Below are positions 54,239-63,115 of a DNA stretch of 64,000 nucleotides, in pieces. Position numbers and translations under genes: made by a program. Each line of letters opens with the position of its first letter. The stretch's first letter is position 1. The DNA is from Ascidiaceihabitans donghaensis. Its GTDB lineage: Bacteria; Pseudomonadota; Alphaproteobacteria; Rhodobacterales; Rhodobacteraceae. The notes below the pieces were generated by a model that saw nothing but the letters and a program-made list of their open reading frames with translations, made no database searches and had not been told where the DNA came from. The DNA lies in the NCBI RefSeq assembly GCF_900302465.1, contig NZ_OMOR01000001.1:992001-1056000 (forward strand), in the 5' to 3' direction.

Positions 54239-55222
54239 TCATTCTTCGTCTGGCAACGACAGGAACCAACCCTTTGCCTTTTTCTTGGACCTGACGCCCA
54301 GAGCGCGCCTTGCACGCTCCAAGGTCTTGGGGGCGATGTCGCGAGCAGCAGCCTCTTTCTCCACCTTGGTTGAAGGTTCCGGCCCATTCTTGAGAAATAC
54401 GCGCAGGAACTGGGTCGCTTCATCCAGTGCCGACATGCGGGGCGGACCATCAGAAGAAATCAGGTCATCAATCGTAATGTCCGAAGGCCCCAGCCAATTC
54501 AGGGTCGACCTGCCTCCTTCTTCACCAATGATCTCATAGCTTTGAGTTTGCCCCCGAACGGCAATGTTATGCTTGATATGTACAACAAGCTTGGTCGAAC
54601 TGTCGCTCGGATGCTCGCATACTAGAAATGCTGACCTCGCCGCGCCAATCACATCCATAGAACCACCCCCCTGATAAATGGCCTTGCTGTGCTTGGCCTT
54701 AGTCAGGTGCCGGATGATGACGACAGCCGTTTCACCAGCTTCAGCAATGTCTTTCAGGAATGACAAAAGCTGCCGGATCACGTTGGGTTTGTAGATATCC
54801 TGTCCAGCCGGGATGTAGGCAAACAAGGGGTCGAGGATCAGCAGGTCTGGTGGTTTGCGCTTCACCTCTCGCATGAGCGCTTGCAGCCCTTTTTCGTCCA
54901 GAGACAGGAAGTCACCCTGAACTCGAATGCGCGACGGATCGCCCCCCATCGCATCGATGCGCGGCCTGATTGTATAGGCTGCATCATCCTCAGCGCTGAG
55001 ATAAAGCACACGACCGCGCCCCAACTTTTGCCCATCGGGCAACTCCCCACCTATGCTGACCTGTACGGCCAGTTGCATAGCAAGGAATGATTTACCCACG
55101 CCCGGGTCACCTTCCATGATGGTGATCATGCTGAACGGGATAAAGGGTTCCCACAACCACTCGACTTCCTTGGGATCGATTGTGTCGAGACCGACAAAGA
55201 GATCCTTTTTCTTCGAGGTCAT
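54239..55222 (-). CDS. RepA-like hexameric ATPase/helicase
   Basis: A 327-residue RecA-fold ATPase (AAA_25 type). Walker A GDPGVGKS at 38-45, Walker B LLILDP at 127-132, then VVIIRHLTKAKHSKAIYQGGGSMDVIGAARSA in its sensor segment. Family members unwind DNA for plasmid or prophage replication. The C-terminal part (about 240-320) looks like a winged helix. Its start overlaps the end of the primase gene by four bases, so the two form a replication unit. Confidence 0.82.
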   Translation of the reverse strand: MTSKKKDLFVGLDTIDPKEVEWLWEPFIPFSMITIMEGDPGVGKSFLAMQLAVQVSIGGELPDGQKLGRGRVLYLSAEDDAAYTIRPRIDAMGGDPSRIRVQGDFLSLDEKGLQALMREVKRKPPDLLILDPLFAYIPAGQDIYKPNVIRQLLSFLKDIAEAGETAVVIIRHLTKAKHSKAIYQGGGSMDVIGAARSAFLVCEHPSDSSTKLVVHIKHNIAVRGQTQSYEIIGEEGGRSTLNWLGPSDITIDDLISSDGPPRMSALDEATQFLRVFLKNGPEPSTKVEKEAAARDIAPKTLERARRALGVRSKKKAKGWFLSLPDEE

Positions 55223-56181
55223 TTCGCACCTTCTTTCTTAGCGATGATGCGGGACACTTCAGTTTCTAGCGCGCTAAGGTCGTCGCCGTACTTGTCTCGA
55301 AAATACGGGCTGCTCCAAACCACGCTGGCGATCTCGTCCAATGTGGCATTGGCCTCGTACAGCCCAGCGACTAGCGCATATATTCGGTTTGAACGATTGT
55401 CCGCTTGAACTTGTTTGTGTCGTATGAGTGAGCGCGTCGAAGCACTTAATTTGGCCCGATGATTTTTCAGAACCTCCAATGGGGTAAATGCCAAATGATC
55501 CATACCCAATGCTTTGTACGTGCGCTGATAGCTTCGTCCGTTGTCTGGCGTCGGTTCGGGGCGTTCTGCAACACGGTTCCAGTTACGCGAAACCAACTTG
55601 ACGAACGGCTCGTCATATTTGGGCTTGTGGTTGATCGAGCCGGGAACGCGTAGCATCTTGGTAATGGTCCAGCCATTGTCGCCCCCGTGTCTGTCAGCAA
55701 GCGAACGTGAGAAACGTTCGGCTTCTTCTATGCTGTACCGCTTGTCCCAAAGCCAAAGACCTTGGAAGCGGCCCGGCGAGGTTTCCCAGAGATGATTGGG
55801 ATGTGGCTCATAAGCGCTGGGATCGCTATCGTCAATGTCGCACCAAGCCAGCCTTGTGGGTAGCGCAAATTCTGTTTTGCGCCGTTCGACCGAAAATGGG
55901 TTTGGACAAAAGTAAAGATTGAAATCCCATCGCGAGTGAGTGTTCAGGAACCTGTTCAGGCCAACAGTGACATCGTTGGCCCTCACAATATGTTCACGCC
56001 AGTGGTTGCCGTCGGGATCGGTTGTGGCGACAAAAAAGAAGCTGGGCTTCGGTGCACCTTTCCAAATGTCATGCAGGAAACCCACCATGCTTTGGTGGAT
56101 GACGCAGTCGTCGTTATAGTCCTTGAATGCATATGGATGCCCTTTGCGAGGGCGAGCTTTTGCTTTCACGCGAGTTCGCAT
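55219..56181 (-). CDS. AEP/RepB-like DNA primase
   Basis: A 320-residue primase-like protein. The metal-binding motif WCDIDD is at 113-118, SPGRFQGLWLW at 135-145 fits motif II of RepB-type primases, and TKMLRVPGSINHKP at 174-187 fits the third. The C-terminal half may be helical and interact with the helicase. AAAGGACAG lies before the ATG at 56181. With the RepA-like ATPase downstream, it should prime replication of the excised element. The family call rests on these short motifs. Confidence 0.78.
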   Translation of the reverse strand: MRTRVKAKARPRKGHPYAFKDYNDDCVIHQSMVGFLHDIWKGAPKPSFFFVATTDPDGNHWREHIVRANDVTVGLNRFLNTHSRWDFNLYFCPNPFSVERRKTEFALPTRLAWCDIDDSDPSAYEPHPNHLWETSPGRFQGLWLWDKRYSIEEAERFSRSLADRHGGDNGWTITKMLRVPGSINHKPKYDEPFVKLVSRNWNRVAERPEPTPDNGRSYQRTYKALGMDHLAFTPLEVLKNHRAKLSASTRSLIRHKQVQADNRSNRIYALVAGLYEANATLDEIASVVWSSPYFRDKYGDDLSALETEVSRIIAKKEGAK

Positions 56182-56233
56182 GTTCTGTCCTTTCAATTTT
56201 TTGGGGGGAATTCAGGGCGCTTTGCGCCCCATA

Positions 56234-56458
56234 TCAAAACTCGGCGTAATGCGTGCGAGAGCGTTCTTCGGCGCGCTCAGCGAGCCACTGTTCAATCTCA
56301 TTCAGCAACCAAGCGACGCTTGTGCCCGCAAGTCGGACTCGGCGTGGAAACCGTCCACGTGCCTCCCAGCGCAAAAGCGTACTGTTGCTAACGATAATAC
56401 CAAGGCGCTTGAGATCAGCGCGTGTTGCAAGGGCCTTTTGGCCATCTGAAATATTCAT
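56234..56458 (-). CDS. AlpA-family helix-turn-helix regulator
   Basis: A 74-residue protein with a MerR-like/AlpA helix-turn-helix: LATRADLKRLGIIVSNSTLLRWEARGRFPRRVRL, then WLLNEIEQWLAERAEE. AlpA proteins control the integrase and replication genes of P4-like satellites or act as excisionases. It lies between the integrase and primase genes, which suits both roles. Confidence 0.85.
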   Translation of the reverse strand: MNISDGQKALATRADLKRLGIIVSNSTLLRWEARGRFPRRVRLAGTSVAWLLNEIEQWLAERAEERSRTHYAEF

Positions 56459-56590
56459 TGTCTTTCCTTCAACATGTTTGCGTTTGTGAAGGAGCGCTCC
56501 GACAAGAAGGAAGATGGATCAGGTTGGATCGTATTGCGAGCGAAGGTCCTGAAGCCCTCAACTCATTTCGAATTCGGGTTTTCAAATGGC

Positions 56591-57232
56591 TTAGATGTTC
56601 GCCTGTATCGGGCCGTCAAGCTGTTCGTAGTTGCCAGTCGTTTCAAAGAAAACGCGCCTAACGAAATCAGGGACATGGCCTATGCTCTGACCCAGATCCT
56701 TGTCCCAATTTCCCCGTGAAAGCTTTAGGTTTGGATAGTGTTCACGCAGTTCTGAAAGACAGACAAAAACCACGTAATGTCTGATTTCATGAGTGTGAGT
56801 GATCTTGCCAGCGGTTTCACCCGTGATTTCGTCCTCAAATTCACGTTGAAGCAATGTCACCTTGTTCTTTAGGTCGGCCAGCGCATCATGCAGAGCCGCA
56901 TTCGCGTGCGGATCATCGTCGCCAAAGCGCTCCCAATGCGCGAAATGGGGAGCATTCTCATCACTCAAAGCAGCTTGCAGCGTTTCAATCGGATTGACCA
57001 CTTGGCGTTGCAGCCATGTCTTTCGTTGTGTCAGCGATTTGTCGAATGGAGCCAGACGGAAACCATTGGGAGAGGCTTCAATCCCCCGACGAACTCGAAG
57101 GCATTCGTCGCGCAGTTTGCCCCAAAAGGCTGCAAAAACTTGATCGTCTTCAAGCCCAAGGGTTACTCGGACTTCCTCCCGGCACTCGTCTCCGAACGCG
57201 CCGTCGTGATTTTCGTCAATTCGTTCGCCCAC
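56591..57232 (-). CDS. Hypothetical protein between integrase and alpA
   Basis: A 213-residue acidic soluble protein, probably helical. No family recognised. The ATG at 57232 lies inside the 3' end of the integrase gene (70-base overlap), and no better start exists downstream for the first half of the frame. The order within the core suggests a regulatory or accessory replication role, but nothing in the sequence proves it. Confidence 0.55.
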   Translation of the reverse strand: MGERIDENHDGAFGDECREEVRVTLGLEDDQVFAAFWGKLRDECLRVRRGIEASPNGFRLAPFDKSLTQRKTWLQRQVVNPIETLQAALSDENAPHFAHWERFGDDDPHANAALHDALADLKNKVTLLQREFEDEITGETAGKITHTHEIRHYVVFVCLSELREHYPNLKLSRGNWDKDLGQSIGHVPDFVRRVFFETTGNYEQLDGPIQANI

Positions 57233-58374
57233 AATTCCAGCGCCTCGCGTTTCTCGTTGAAATATGTGTAGCGATTGTAGGTTGCGCCGACGCCTGAGAC
57301 GACCCCTGATTTGTGGTTGGTCACGGCATCGATCACGTGGGGTGCAACGCCGATCTTCGCCATACCCGTAGAGGCCGTGCGTCTGAAATCATGAAAGCGC
57401 CAATCAGGTGTGTTTTCCGGCAGCGTCGCCTCGATACGTTCTTTGAGGCGTCCGAACCCAGAAATCGCTGAACGCCCAGTCGTCGTGAACACGAAGTCGC
57501 TGTCGAGGAACCTGTGCAGGGATCGCAGTATGTCCACGGCCTGTGGAGGCAGCGGCACGATATGCAGGCGCGCGTTTTTTACACGGCTGGCCGGAAGCTC
57601 CCAAATTCCCTCATCAAGATTGAGTTCAGACCAGCGCATGTCAGACACTTCTGCCCGTCGCTGCCCCGTCATCATCAACAGCTTGAGGAAGGGACCGAAG
57701 GGATAGTCCTCGGCATCGCTGTGCTGCCATATCATGGGAATTTCATCATCGTTGAGTACGCGATCACGAGGAATTTCGCGCGTAGGCGGCCTGAGGAGAG
57801 CCACAGGCGATGTTTCGATATCGCCGCGCATGACACACCAGTTCATGAGCTTTTTGATCGCTGAGAGCGCCCGGTTTGCCCGCGTCGGCGTGCCGTTGGC
57901 GATGATGCTGTCCAGTACCTTGCTGACATCCTGCCGCTTGATCTGGTCGATTGGCCGATCCTTCAATCCGTCGAACTTGTGCAGCACGCTTTCGGTGCGT
58001 TTCCAATCCTTGGTGTTGGGCTTCGCGTGAAGCTCGATGAACTTGGGGATCATCTCGCCCAGCGTGTCAGTTGACACCTCGGAAACCTCAGGGGTCTTGT
58101 CGAACTCGCCCAATTCGACATCACGGGCGATTTCCATCGCGCGGCGTCTTGCATCGGCAAGGGAGACCACAGGGTAAGGGCCGATTTTCACGCGCCTGCG
58201 CGAACCGTTCGGGCGCACCAACGTGTAGAACACCTTGGCACCTGTGGTCGACACACGCACATGCAGGCCGTTTGTTTTCTGGTCGCGCACCTCGTACCGT
58301 TTTACGGCCGCTGGTGGCATCGCGTCGAGTGATTTGGTTGTCAGCATCTGTTTCATGCAGGCATCGTAAGACAC
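57163..58374 (-). CDS. int: Tyrosine integrase, P4/DUF4102 type
   Basis: A 403-residue recombinase. N-terminal arm-binding DUF4102 domain (GLHVRVSTTGAKVFY, KIGPYPVVSLADARRRA), core-binding domain at about 100-200, and a catalytic domain with Arg239 (TGQRRAEV), Lys266, His328-Arg331 (HDFRR), His354 and Tyr366 (YNRY). These residues complete the tyrosine recombinase set. It is expected to recombine the tRNA-Phe 3' half. The GTG at 58374 and the ATG at 58356 are both possible starts. It is unusually far (about 9 kb) from the intact tRNA gene, but 4.7 kb from the other repeat. Confidence 0.93.
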   Translation of the reverse strand: MSYDACMKQMLTTKSLDAMPPAAVKRYEVRDQKTNGLHVRVSTTGAKVFYTLVRPNGSRRRVKIGPYPVVSLADARRRAMEIARDVELGEFDKTPEVSEVSTDTLGEMIPKFIELHAKPNTKDWKRTESVLHKFDGLKDRPIDQIKRQDVSKVLDSIIANGTPTRANRALSAIKKLMNWCVMRGDIETSPVALLRPPTREIPRDRVLNDDEIPMIWQHSDAEDYPFGPFLKLLMMTGQRRAEVSDMRWSELNLDEGIWELPASRVKNARLHIVPLPPQAVDILRSLHRFLDSDFVFTTTGRSAISGFGRLKERIEATLPENTPDWRFHDFRRTASTGMAKIGVAPHVIDAVTNHKSGVVSGVGATYNRYTYFNEKREALELWANELTKITTARSETSAGRKSE

Positions 58375-58520
58375 CCAGAATCCGCGTGTCAGGGTACAAC
58401 TTGAAAGGGAGCGAAAGGTAATGCTAACTGGTGCTATGAGATGGGCGCTTTTGACAGGGAAGCACGTAAAAGAAATCTCGACTCGTCATTTAAGATTTCT
58501 AAGTAGGTTGGGTTCAGGAC

Positions 58521-59687
58521 GTGAAATACGACGCAATTACGATTGATACTCAAGTAGTCTACTCCAACGATCTTGAACTCGACACAGGATTGGTGGGTCA
58601 ACTTGATCAATTCAAAGATGGTCTAGTGCAGTTTCTGTTGTCAGAAATCACGGTGCGCGAAATCCACAAGCCACTAATGGAAAAAGCAAAGGCAACGCAT
58701 GATGCGCTGACCAAGGCGATCAGGGCGGGACGGTCGAATGACCAGCTCTCTGACCAACAGTGCTCCGAGTTGGAAGCTATCCGAGATGGCATGATAAGGC
58801 CCTCCGAGCACGCGAAGAATCAGCTGGCTGAATTTGCCACTAATACCGGAGCCGAGGTTGTTGCTGCGGACACAGTAGCTGTTAAGCCACTGTTAGACCG
58901 ATACTTTAGAAATGATGCTCCATTTGCCAGTAAAGGCAAAAAGAACGAGTTCCCGGATGCCATCGCACTTCTGACGTTGGAACGCTGGGCGATTGAAAAA
59001 CAAAAACGGATTCTAGCAGTCAGCAATGATGGAGACTGGAAATCATTCGCTGAACAGTGTGAACACATTGATGTCGTAGATGACCTCGGGAAAGCCCTTG
59101 AGGTATTGAATGAACTGGCTGAGGAAACAGTCCCTCTTGCCAAGAACGTTTTGGGTTTGATCAGTGCTGGTGATCCTGATTTGACACATAACCTTAGGTC
59201 ATTTTTGGAAGACGCGGTGGAATCGGAATGCCCTTATCTAGAATTTGATGGGCCAATGCCGGGCGAGGATGAAGGCGCGAGTCTATCGCTTGTAAGTTTT
59301 GAGATTCCTGGGTTGGAAGACGAAAGCACTGATATCGACATTGTCCGCGTTGGCACTCAGGGATTTGCTTTCCGGGTACCAGTCAGCATCACCGCAAACG
59401 TTTACGCTGAAATTAGTTTCTCTATCAGAGATTCTATCGACAAGGACTATGTTCCGATGGGGTCGACCTCGGTTGAGCAGGAAACTGAGTTTGACGCTTT
59501 CCTGTTGCTTGAAATCAGTCATTTCATAGACGACGAAGACGAAAAATCTGTTGTATATGAAATCGACAATGTGGAACTCTTAGACGCCCCGAGTTCTGTT
59601 GACGTCGGTTACATTGATCATTCTCTTGCTGAACCGGACTATGACTTCGAAATGGAATACATGCTTGAAGAGCAAGGGCAGCACTGA
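58521..59687 (+). CDS. PIN-domain protein, DUF4935-like
   Basis: A 388-residue protein with an N-terminal PIN-like nuclease: Asp9 in TIDTQVV, Glu43 and Glu48 in LSEITVREI, Asp147 in EFPDAIALLTL, and SNDGDW at 169-174, which follow the usual acidic order. The C-terminal half (about 205-388) has beta-rich acidic sequence of unknown function. It is divergent from the integrase and convergent with a DUF4365 protein. RNA or DNA cleavage in response to phage is a reasonable but unproven role. Confidence 0.75.
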   Translation: MKYDAITIDTQVVYSNDLELDTGLVGQLDQFKDGLVQFLLSEITVREIHKPLMEKAKATHDALTKAIRAGRSNDQLSDQQCSELEAIRDGMIRPSEHAKNQLAEFATNTGAEVVAADTVAVKPLLDRYFRNDAPFASKGKKNEFPDAIALLTLERWAIEKQKRILAVSNDGDWKSFAEQCEHIDVVDDLGKALEVLNELAEETVPLAKNVLGLISAGDPDLTHNLRSFLEDAVESECPYLEFDGPMPGEDEGASLSLVSFEIPGLEDESTDIDIVRVGTQGFAFRVPVSITANVYAEISFSIRDSIDKDYVPMGSTSVEQETEFDAFLLLEISHFIDDEDEKSVVYEIDNVELLDAPSSVDVGYIDHSLAEPDYDFEMEYMLEEQGQH

Positions 59688-59849
59688 ACCTTTGAGAGGT
59701 AGGTTTGGTTTCCACTTCGAACTGAGCGATAATATGCGGCATGCACCCTGCATGATCTCAATTTCCAATATTTGAAGAGTGCCTTTGTAAGGAAGTGCGA
59801 ATTGATCGAATTGAGCCTCATGTTTTCTGTGGCAAGATGACCAGCACGC

Positions 59850-61745
59850 CTAGCCAGATTGCTTCGTATCGCCTTCGCTAGAATAGCGCTGGACCCAACT
59901 AGTGAATTCGTTTGAAACTAGTGTTGGATCATCCAATTCTCCGACCAAAGCATCAAGCGTTTCAATCAGGTTATCCGGCATGCCTTGATCTACTAAATCA
60001 CGTCTGAAGTGGGCATAGCCGTCGAGTGCGTTGTGCGCATAGGCTGCTGAAAGCACTGCGAAAAAAGCATGATGGTCAATGTTCCAAGCGCATTTTATGG
60101 CATTGCTCCATGCCTCAAGATCATGGGGGCATTGGATGCCACAGAGTAAGAAATGGTGTAAGGCGTCGTTGAACTCCGATCTAGCTGAGCACGAAACACC
60201 GACATTAAAATTCGATACTGGATCAAGCGCATTCGCGCTATCCAGTATTCTTTGGAACTCTTGCTCATGCTGTAGGTTTAGACCTTCGATGTCTCGAAGT
60301 ATTTTCGACGCTTCATGCCAGCGAACGACAAGATTTTCCCCGTACTTTTCAAATAGCCAATCGCAAAGCGATAGCTTCATTTGAGAGCTGAACTTTTCCG
60401 GGCTTAACCGCTGTGAGCCTTCGGCGGTTTTGTAAGACTTTGTTGCAAGTTCAATTTCGCCCGAGAGCAGCTGAGCATCTCCCAATCTGTGCCAGTCTGT
60501 CGCTGCCGATGTATCTGTGATCGCCGACTCATAAAGCTTGCTGGCTGGAAGGTAATGTCGAGAATTGTAAAGGGCTCCACCGAATTCCCGAAGAAAGTAA
60601 TCCGTGGTCAGGTACTCTGGGCGAAGCTTTCGGGCTTGGTTATAGTACCAAACGGCATCGGCAAAATTTGCGGTTTGAAGAGCAACATTGCCTTGATTAT
60701 AAAAGGTTGCGGCGGCGGGACCCTGCATGTCGTTTTGAATGGCGAATTGCCGAACCGCGTTGAACCAGTCGTTCAGCCAATCTCGAGTGTGTGATTTCTG
60801 TGAGGCACTGACTAGTGCCATAGTCAACATCGGGTTCGCAGGCGATGAGGGGTCCTCTAAGCCATTTAGCAATGCAAAGTTGACCAAATCAGCAGGAGCC
60901 GACTGTAAAGCAAAAGCTGCACGAAAGGCGAGAAACTGATGAGGGGCTATTAGCTTGTTTTGCAGGGTCGAATTTGCAATCGCTTGGGCTTGATGTGAGC
61001 ACTCCATATCCGAGCTTACGATACATGCACCGTAGAGCAGAGCAGTAGAGCGTTCGTCGCCAAATGCGGCTTTAGGGATTTCGATGCCAGTCAGCTTGCC
61101 GCATCGTATCTCTATCGAGCTTTCGGTTTCGGAAAGCAGCAGTGGGAGATGTCGATCATCTGGTAAGGTGTCTACGGGTGCAATTGTTCCGCAAATTTCT
61201 GCTGCCTGTTGGATGGCCAATTTTAACTCGAAGGTTTTTGACGCTCCAAGGTTTGAGGAATCTGCTTTTAGTGAGACAAATCCATGGGCGTTCAAATTCT
61301 TTGCGCGCCGAGCGATTTTTAGGTCTGACGCCAGAGAAGGTAAAGTCTCTTCATTCCATTGCTGTAGATCCGAAAAATTGACCGTCAAGGATTTCTGTGT
61401 GTCCTGCTTAGGAGTTGGATTGATTTCAAAGTGCCATTTATAATGAAATTTACTTGTAGGCCTGCAGAAGCGAACCAATAGCGTCGGTACATCTAGCTGG
61501 TGGAAATACTGAAGCTGCTCCAAACTGAGAGTTGTGCTGGTTTCCTTTCTTGTGTCATCGGTGCCTCGCAGTTGAACATAGAACATGAGGCCAGTGGCGG
61601 TCCCGTCTGTCTCAAAAATTTCGACCTCTAAGTCGGTCCCGTAGTCAGATGACTTTGGGCGCGAAACCCATTCATCAGGAAGCAAGCGGTCAAATTGCCT
61701 CCGGCTAGCATCTTCAATTTGATGGTTATTATGACGTTTGGGCAA
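59850..61745 (-). CDS. DUF4365-like protein with tetratricopeptide-like repeats
   Basis: A 631-residue protein. N terminus: the DUF4365 (PD-(D/E)xK-like) pattern is seen as SSDYGTDLEVEIF (Asp38, Glu40) and MFYVQLRG (Gln58-Arg60), where the catalytic Lys of QxKG is replaced by Arg. The long C-terminal part has helical repeats of the TPR kind (NQGNVALQTANFADAVWYYNQARKLRPEY, DWHRLGDAQLLSGEIELATKSYKTAEG). It may bind rather than cut. Divergent from the next gene with 111 bases between them. Both proteins start MPKR. Confidence 0.72.
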   Translation of the reverse strand: MPKRHNNHQIEDASRRQFDRLLPDEWVSRPKSSDYGTDLEVEIFETDGTATGLMFYVQLRGTDDTRKETSTTLSLEQLQYFHQLDVPTLLVRFCRPTSKFHYKWHFEINPTPKQDTQKSLTVNFSDLQQWNEETLPSLASDLKIARRAKNLNAHGFVSLKADSSNLGASKTFELKLAIQQAAEICGTIAPVDTLPDDRHLPLLLSETESSIEIRCGKLTGIEIPKAAFGDERSTALLYGACIVSSDMECSHQAQAIANSTLQNKLIAPHQFLAFRAAFALQSAPADLVNFALLNGLEDPSSPANPMLTMALVSASQKSHTRDWLNDWFNAVRQFAIQNDMQGPAAATFYNQGNVALQTANFADAVWYYNQARKLRPEYLTTDYFLREFGGALYNSRHYLPASKLYESAITDTSAATDWHRLGDAQLLSGEIELATKSYKTAEGSQRLSPEKFSSQMKLSLCDWLFEKYGENLVVRWHEASKILRDIEGLNLQHEQEFQRILDSANALDPVSNFNVGVSCSARSEFNDALHHFLLCGIQCPHDLEAWSNAIKCAWNIDHHAFFAVLSAAYAHNALDGYAHFRRDLVDQGMPDNLIETLDALVGELDDPTLVSNEFTSWVQRYSSEGDTKQSG

Positions 61746-61856
61746 TTAGATATCTCAAACTTATTCGTACAAAACACTACAATTCTGACACCTTACGATT
61801 GTTTTGGCCAGAGGGTTCGGTATCAAGAATCCACAAGGTATTGATGGAGCAGTATA

Positions 61857-62960
61857 TTGCCAAAACGATCTATTTCTCAAAGGACAGGTGACCAAGCCGA
61901 GCATCTTGCCCAAGGGGCTTTTCTAGATGCTCCGAATTGGATTTGTCGAACACAGTCGCATGACTTTGGGATTGATCTGGAAGCAGAGCTCATCGACATA
62001 ACCGACGGTTTCGAAGAACTGTCCGGCGCACTTGTGAAAATTCAGGTCAAAGGGACTCTCAAACCGATTTTTAAGAACCGCGGCTATTATATTCGGCTGA
62101 AGACCGATTATTTGAAATACGCTAACCAGTTTAGAGTTCCGGTACTCCTTCTCTTGGTGAACGTCCGAAGTAAAGAAATACACTATTTATGGCTGCAAGA
62201 GTATCTAATTGGCAGGGAAGATATTTTGTATGGGGCCAAAAGCGTTCTGGTCAAGGTTCCAGAAGAAAACGTGTTGAACCACTCGTTCGGTCATCAGTTA
62301 CCTGAGATAGCGCTGGGCGTGACCAGTGGGTCTCAGTTGATGGCAGTCCAGAAGCTATTTGAAGTGTTTTCATCAAAGTATGATCGAAAGGCATTGGAGC
62401 TGGCTTCAGGCCTCCTTGAACATCTCGGTGAAGGGGGGCACGTTTCAATATTCAATGGGACCATAGACAAGCTGATCAAACGAGGGCCGCACTTATCTCG
62501 AGTAGGCTCACAAGAATTCGGGAAAATCCTAGTCGACCTAACCCGTCGCTTTGGAGACAAGCTGAGCGCTGAACAGGTTCTTAAGATGGTTGTCAGGGGC
62601 GATACATACTCTTGGGCAGGTCTAGATGGCCTACTGGGTCTATATGATGGGTTTCCTGATCACGCAAAAGCACTGAACCTCGCGCGTCGCTTCGATGAAA
62701 TCGAATTGTATGAATTGAGTTGGTATTGCCGTTTTCGCGAAGCGCATGCCCAACTGGCCTCGATGAGTATCTGGGGGCAAATTTCCAAACTTGAAACAGC
62801 GTTTCCAACTGGGTCTGGTGTACTATTCATTCCTGATGAAGCACGCGATTATTGCTACTCAAAATGGCCAAACCGTGCCGACATGATTTATCTACAATCG
62901 CTTCATTTCAAAGAGCCTTCGGCCCAACATATGGACGAGGGGTCGGATGGTGAAAATTGA
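61857..62960 (+). CDS. DUF4365-domain nuclease-like protein
   Basis: A 367-residue protein with the full DUF4365 pattern: HDFGIDLEAEL (Asp40, Glu42) and GALVKIQVKG (Gln63, Lys65), a D-ExK nuclease set, then LVLLLVNVRSKEIHYLW. The C-terminal 200 residues are helical and unknown. It starts with TTG at 61857, with GGAG seven bases before it. Divergent from, and apparently related at its N terminus to, the preceding gene. Last gene of the island before the right repeat. Confidence 0.75.
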   Translation: MPKRSISQRTGDQAEHLAQGAFLDAPNWICRTQSHDFGIDLEAELIDITDGFEELSGALVKIQVKGTLKPIFKNRGYYIRLKTDYLKYANQFRVPVLLLLVNVRSKEIHYLWLQEYLIGREDILYGAKSVLVKVPEENVLNHSFGHQLPEIALGVTSGSQLMAVQKLFEVFSSKYDRKALELASGLLEHLGEGGHVSIFNGTIDKLIKRGPHLSRVGSQEFGKILVDLTRRFGDKLSAEQVLKMVVRGDTYSWAGLDGLLGLYDGFPDHAKALNLARRFDEIELYELSWYCRFREAHAQLASMSIWGQISKLETAFPTGSGVLFIPDEARDYCYSKWPNRADMIYLQSLHFKEPSAQHMDEGSDGEN

Positions 62961-62964
62961 ATGC

Positions 62965-62983
62965 TGGGTGCCGGTGGGGTGCC
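62965..62983 (+). promoter_or_regulatory. Candidate integrase arm site, right
   Basis: TGGGTGCCG and GGGTGCC in direct order, as in the left pair at 48385-48404 (16 of 19 bases agree apart from a three-base spacer). About 130 bases inside the right repeat. Confidence 0.4.
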
Positions 62984-63115
62984 AAAATACTTGGGCTGGC
63001 TTGGAAACAATTGGCTAGCCCTGAGACGGCCTGCGATCTCTAAGAAATTGATCCCATTGAAGGATTGCGGCGGCCTAAGGCAGCTTGCGAGGGTTTGAAT
63101 GGAAACCTAGGAAAA

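Noticed and set aside
56474-56719. An 81-codon plus-strand frame
   Set aside because: Overlaps the minus-strand core gene and has no motif; the minus-strand genes form a consistent series.
59850-62960. The divergent DUF4365 pair as a toxin-antitoxin module
   Set aside because: Both proteins are large and the genes diverge; neither resembles a small antitoxin.
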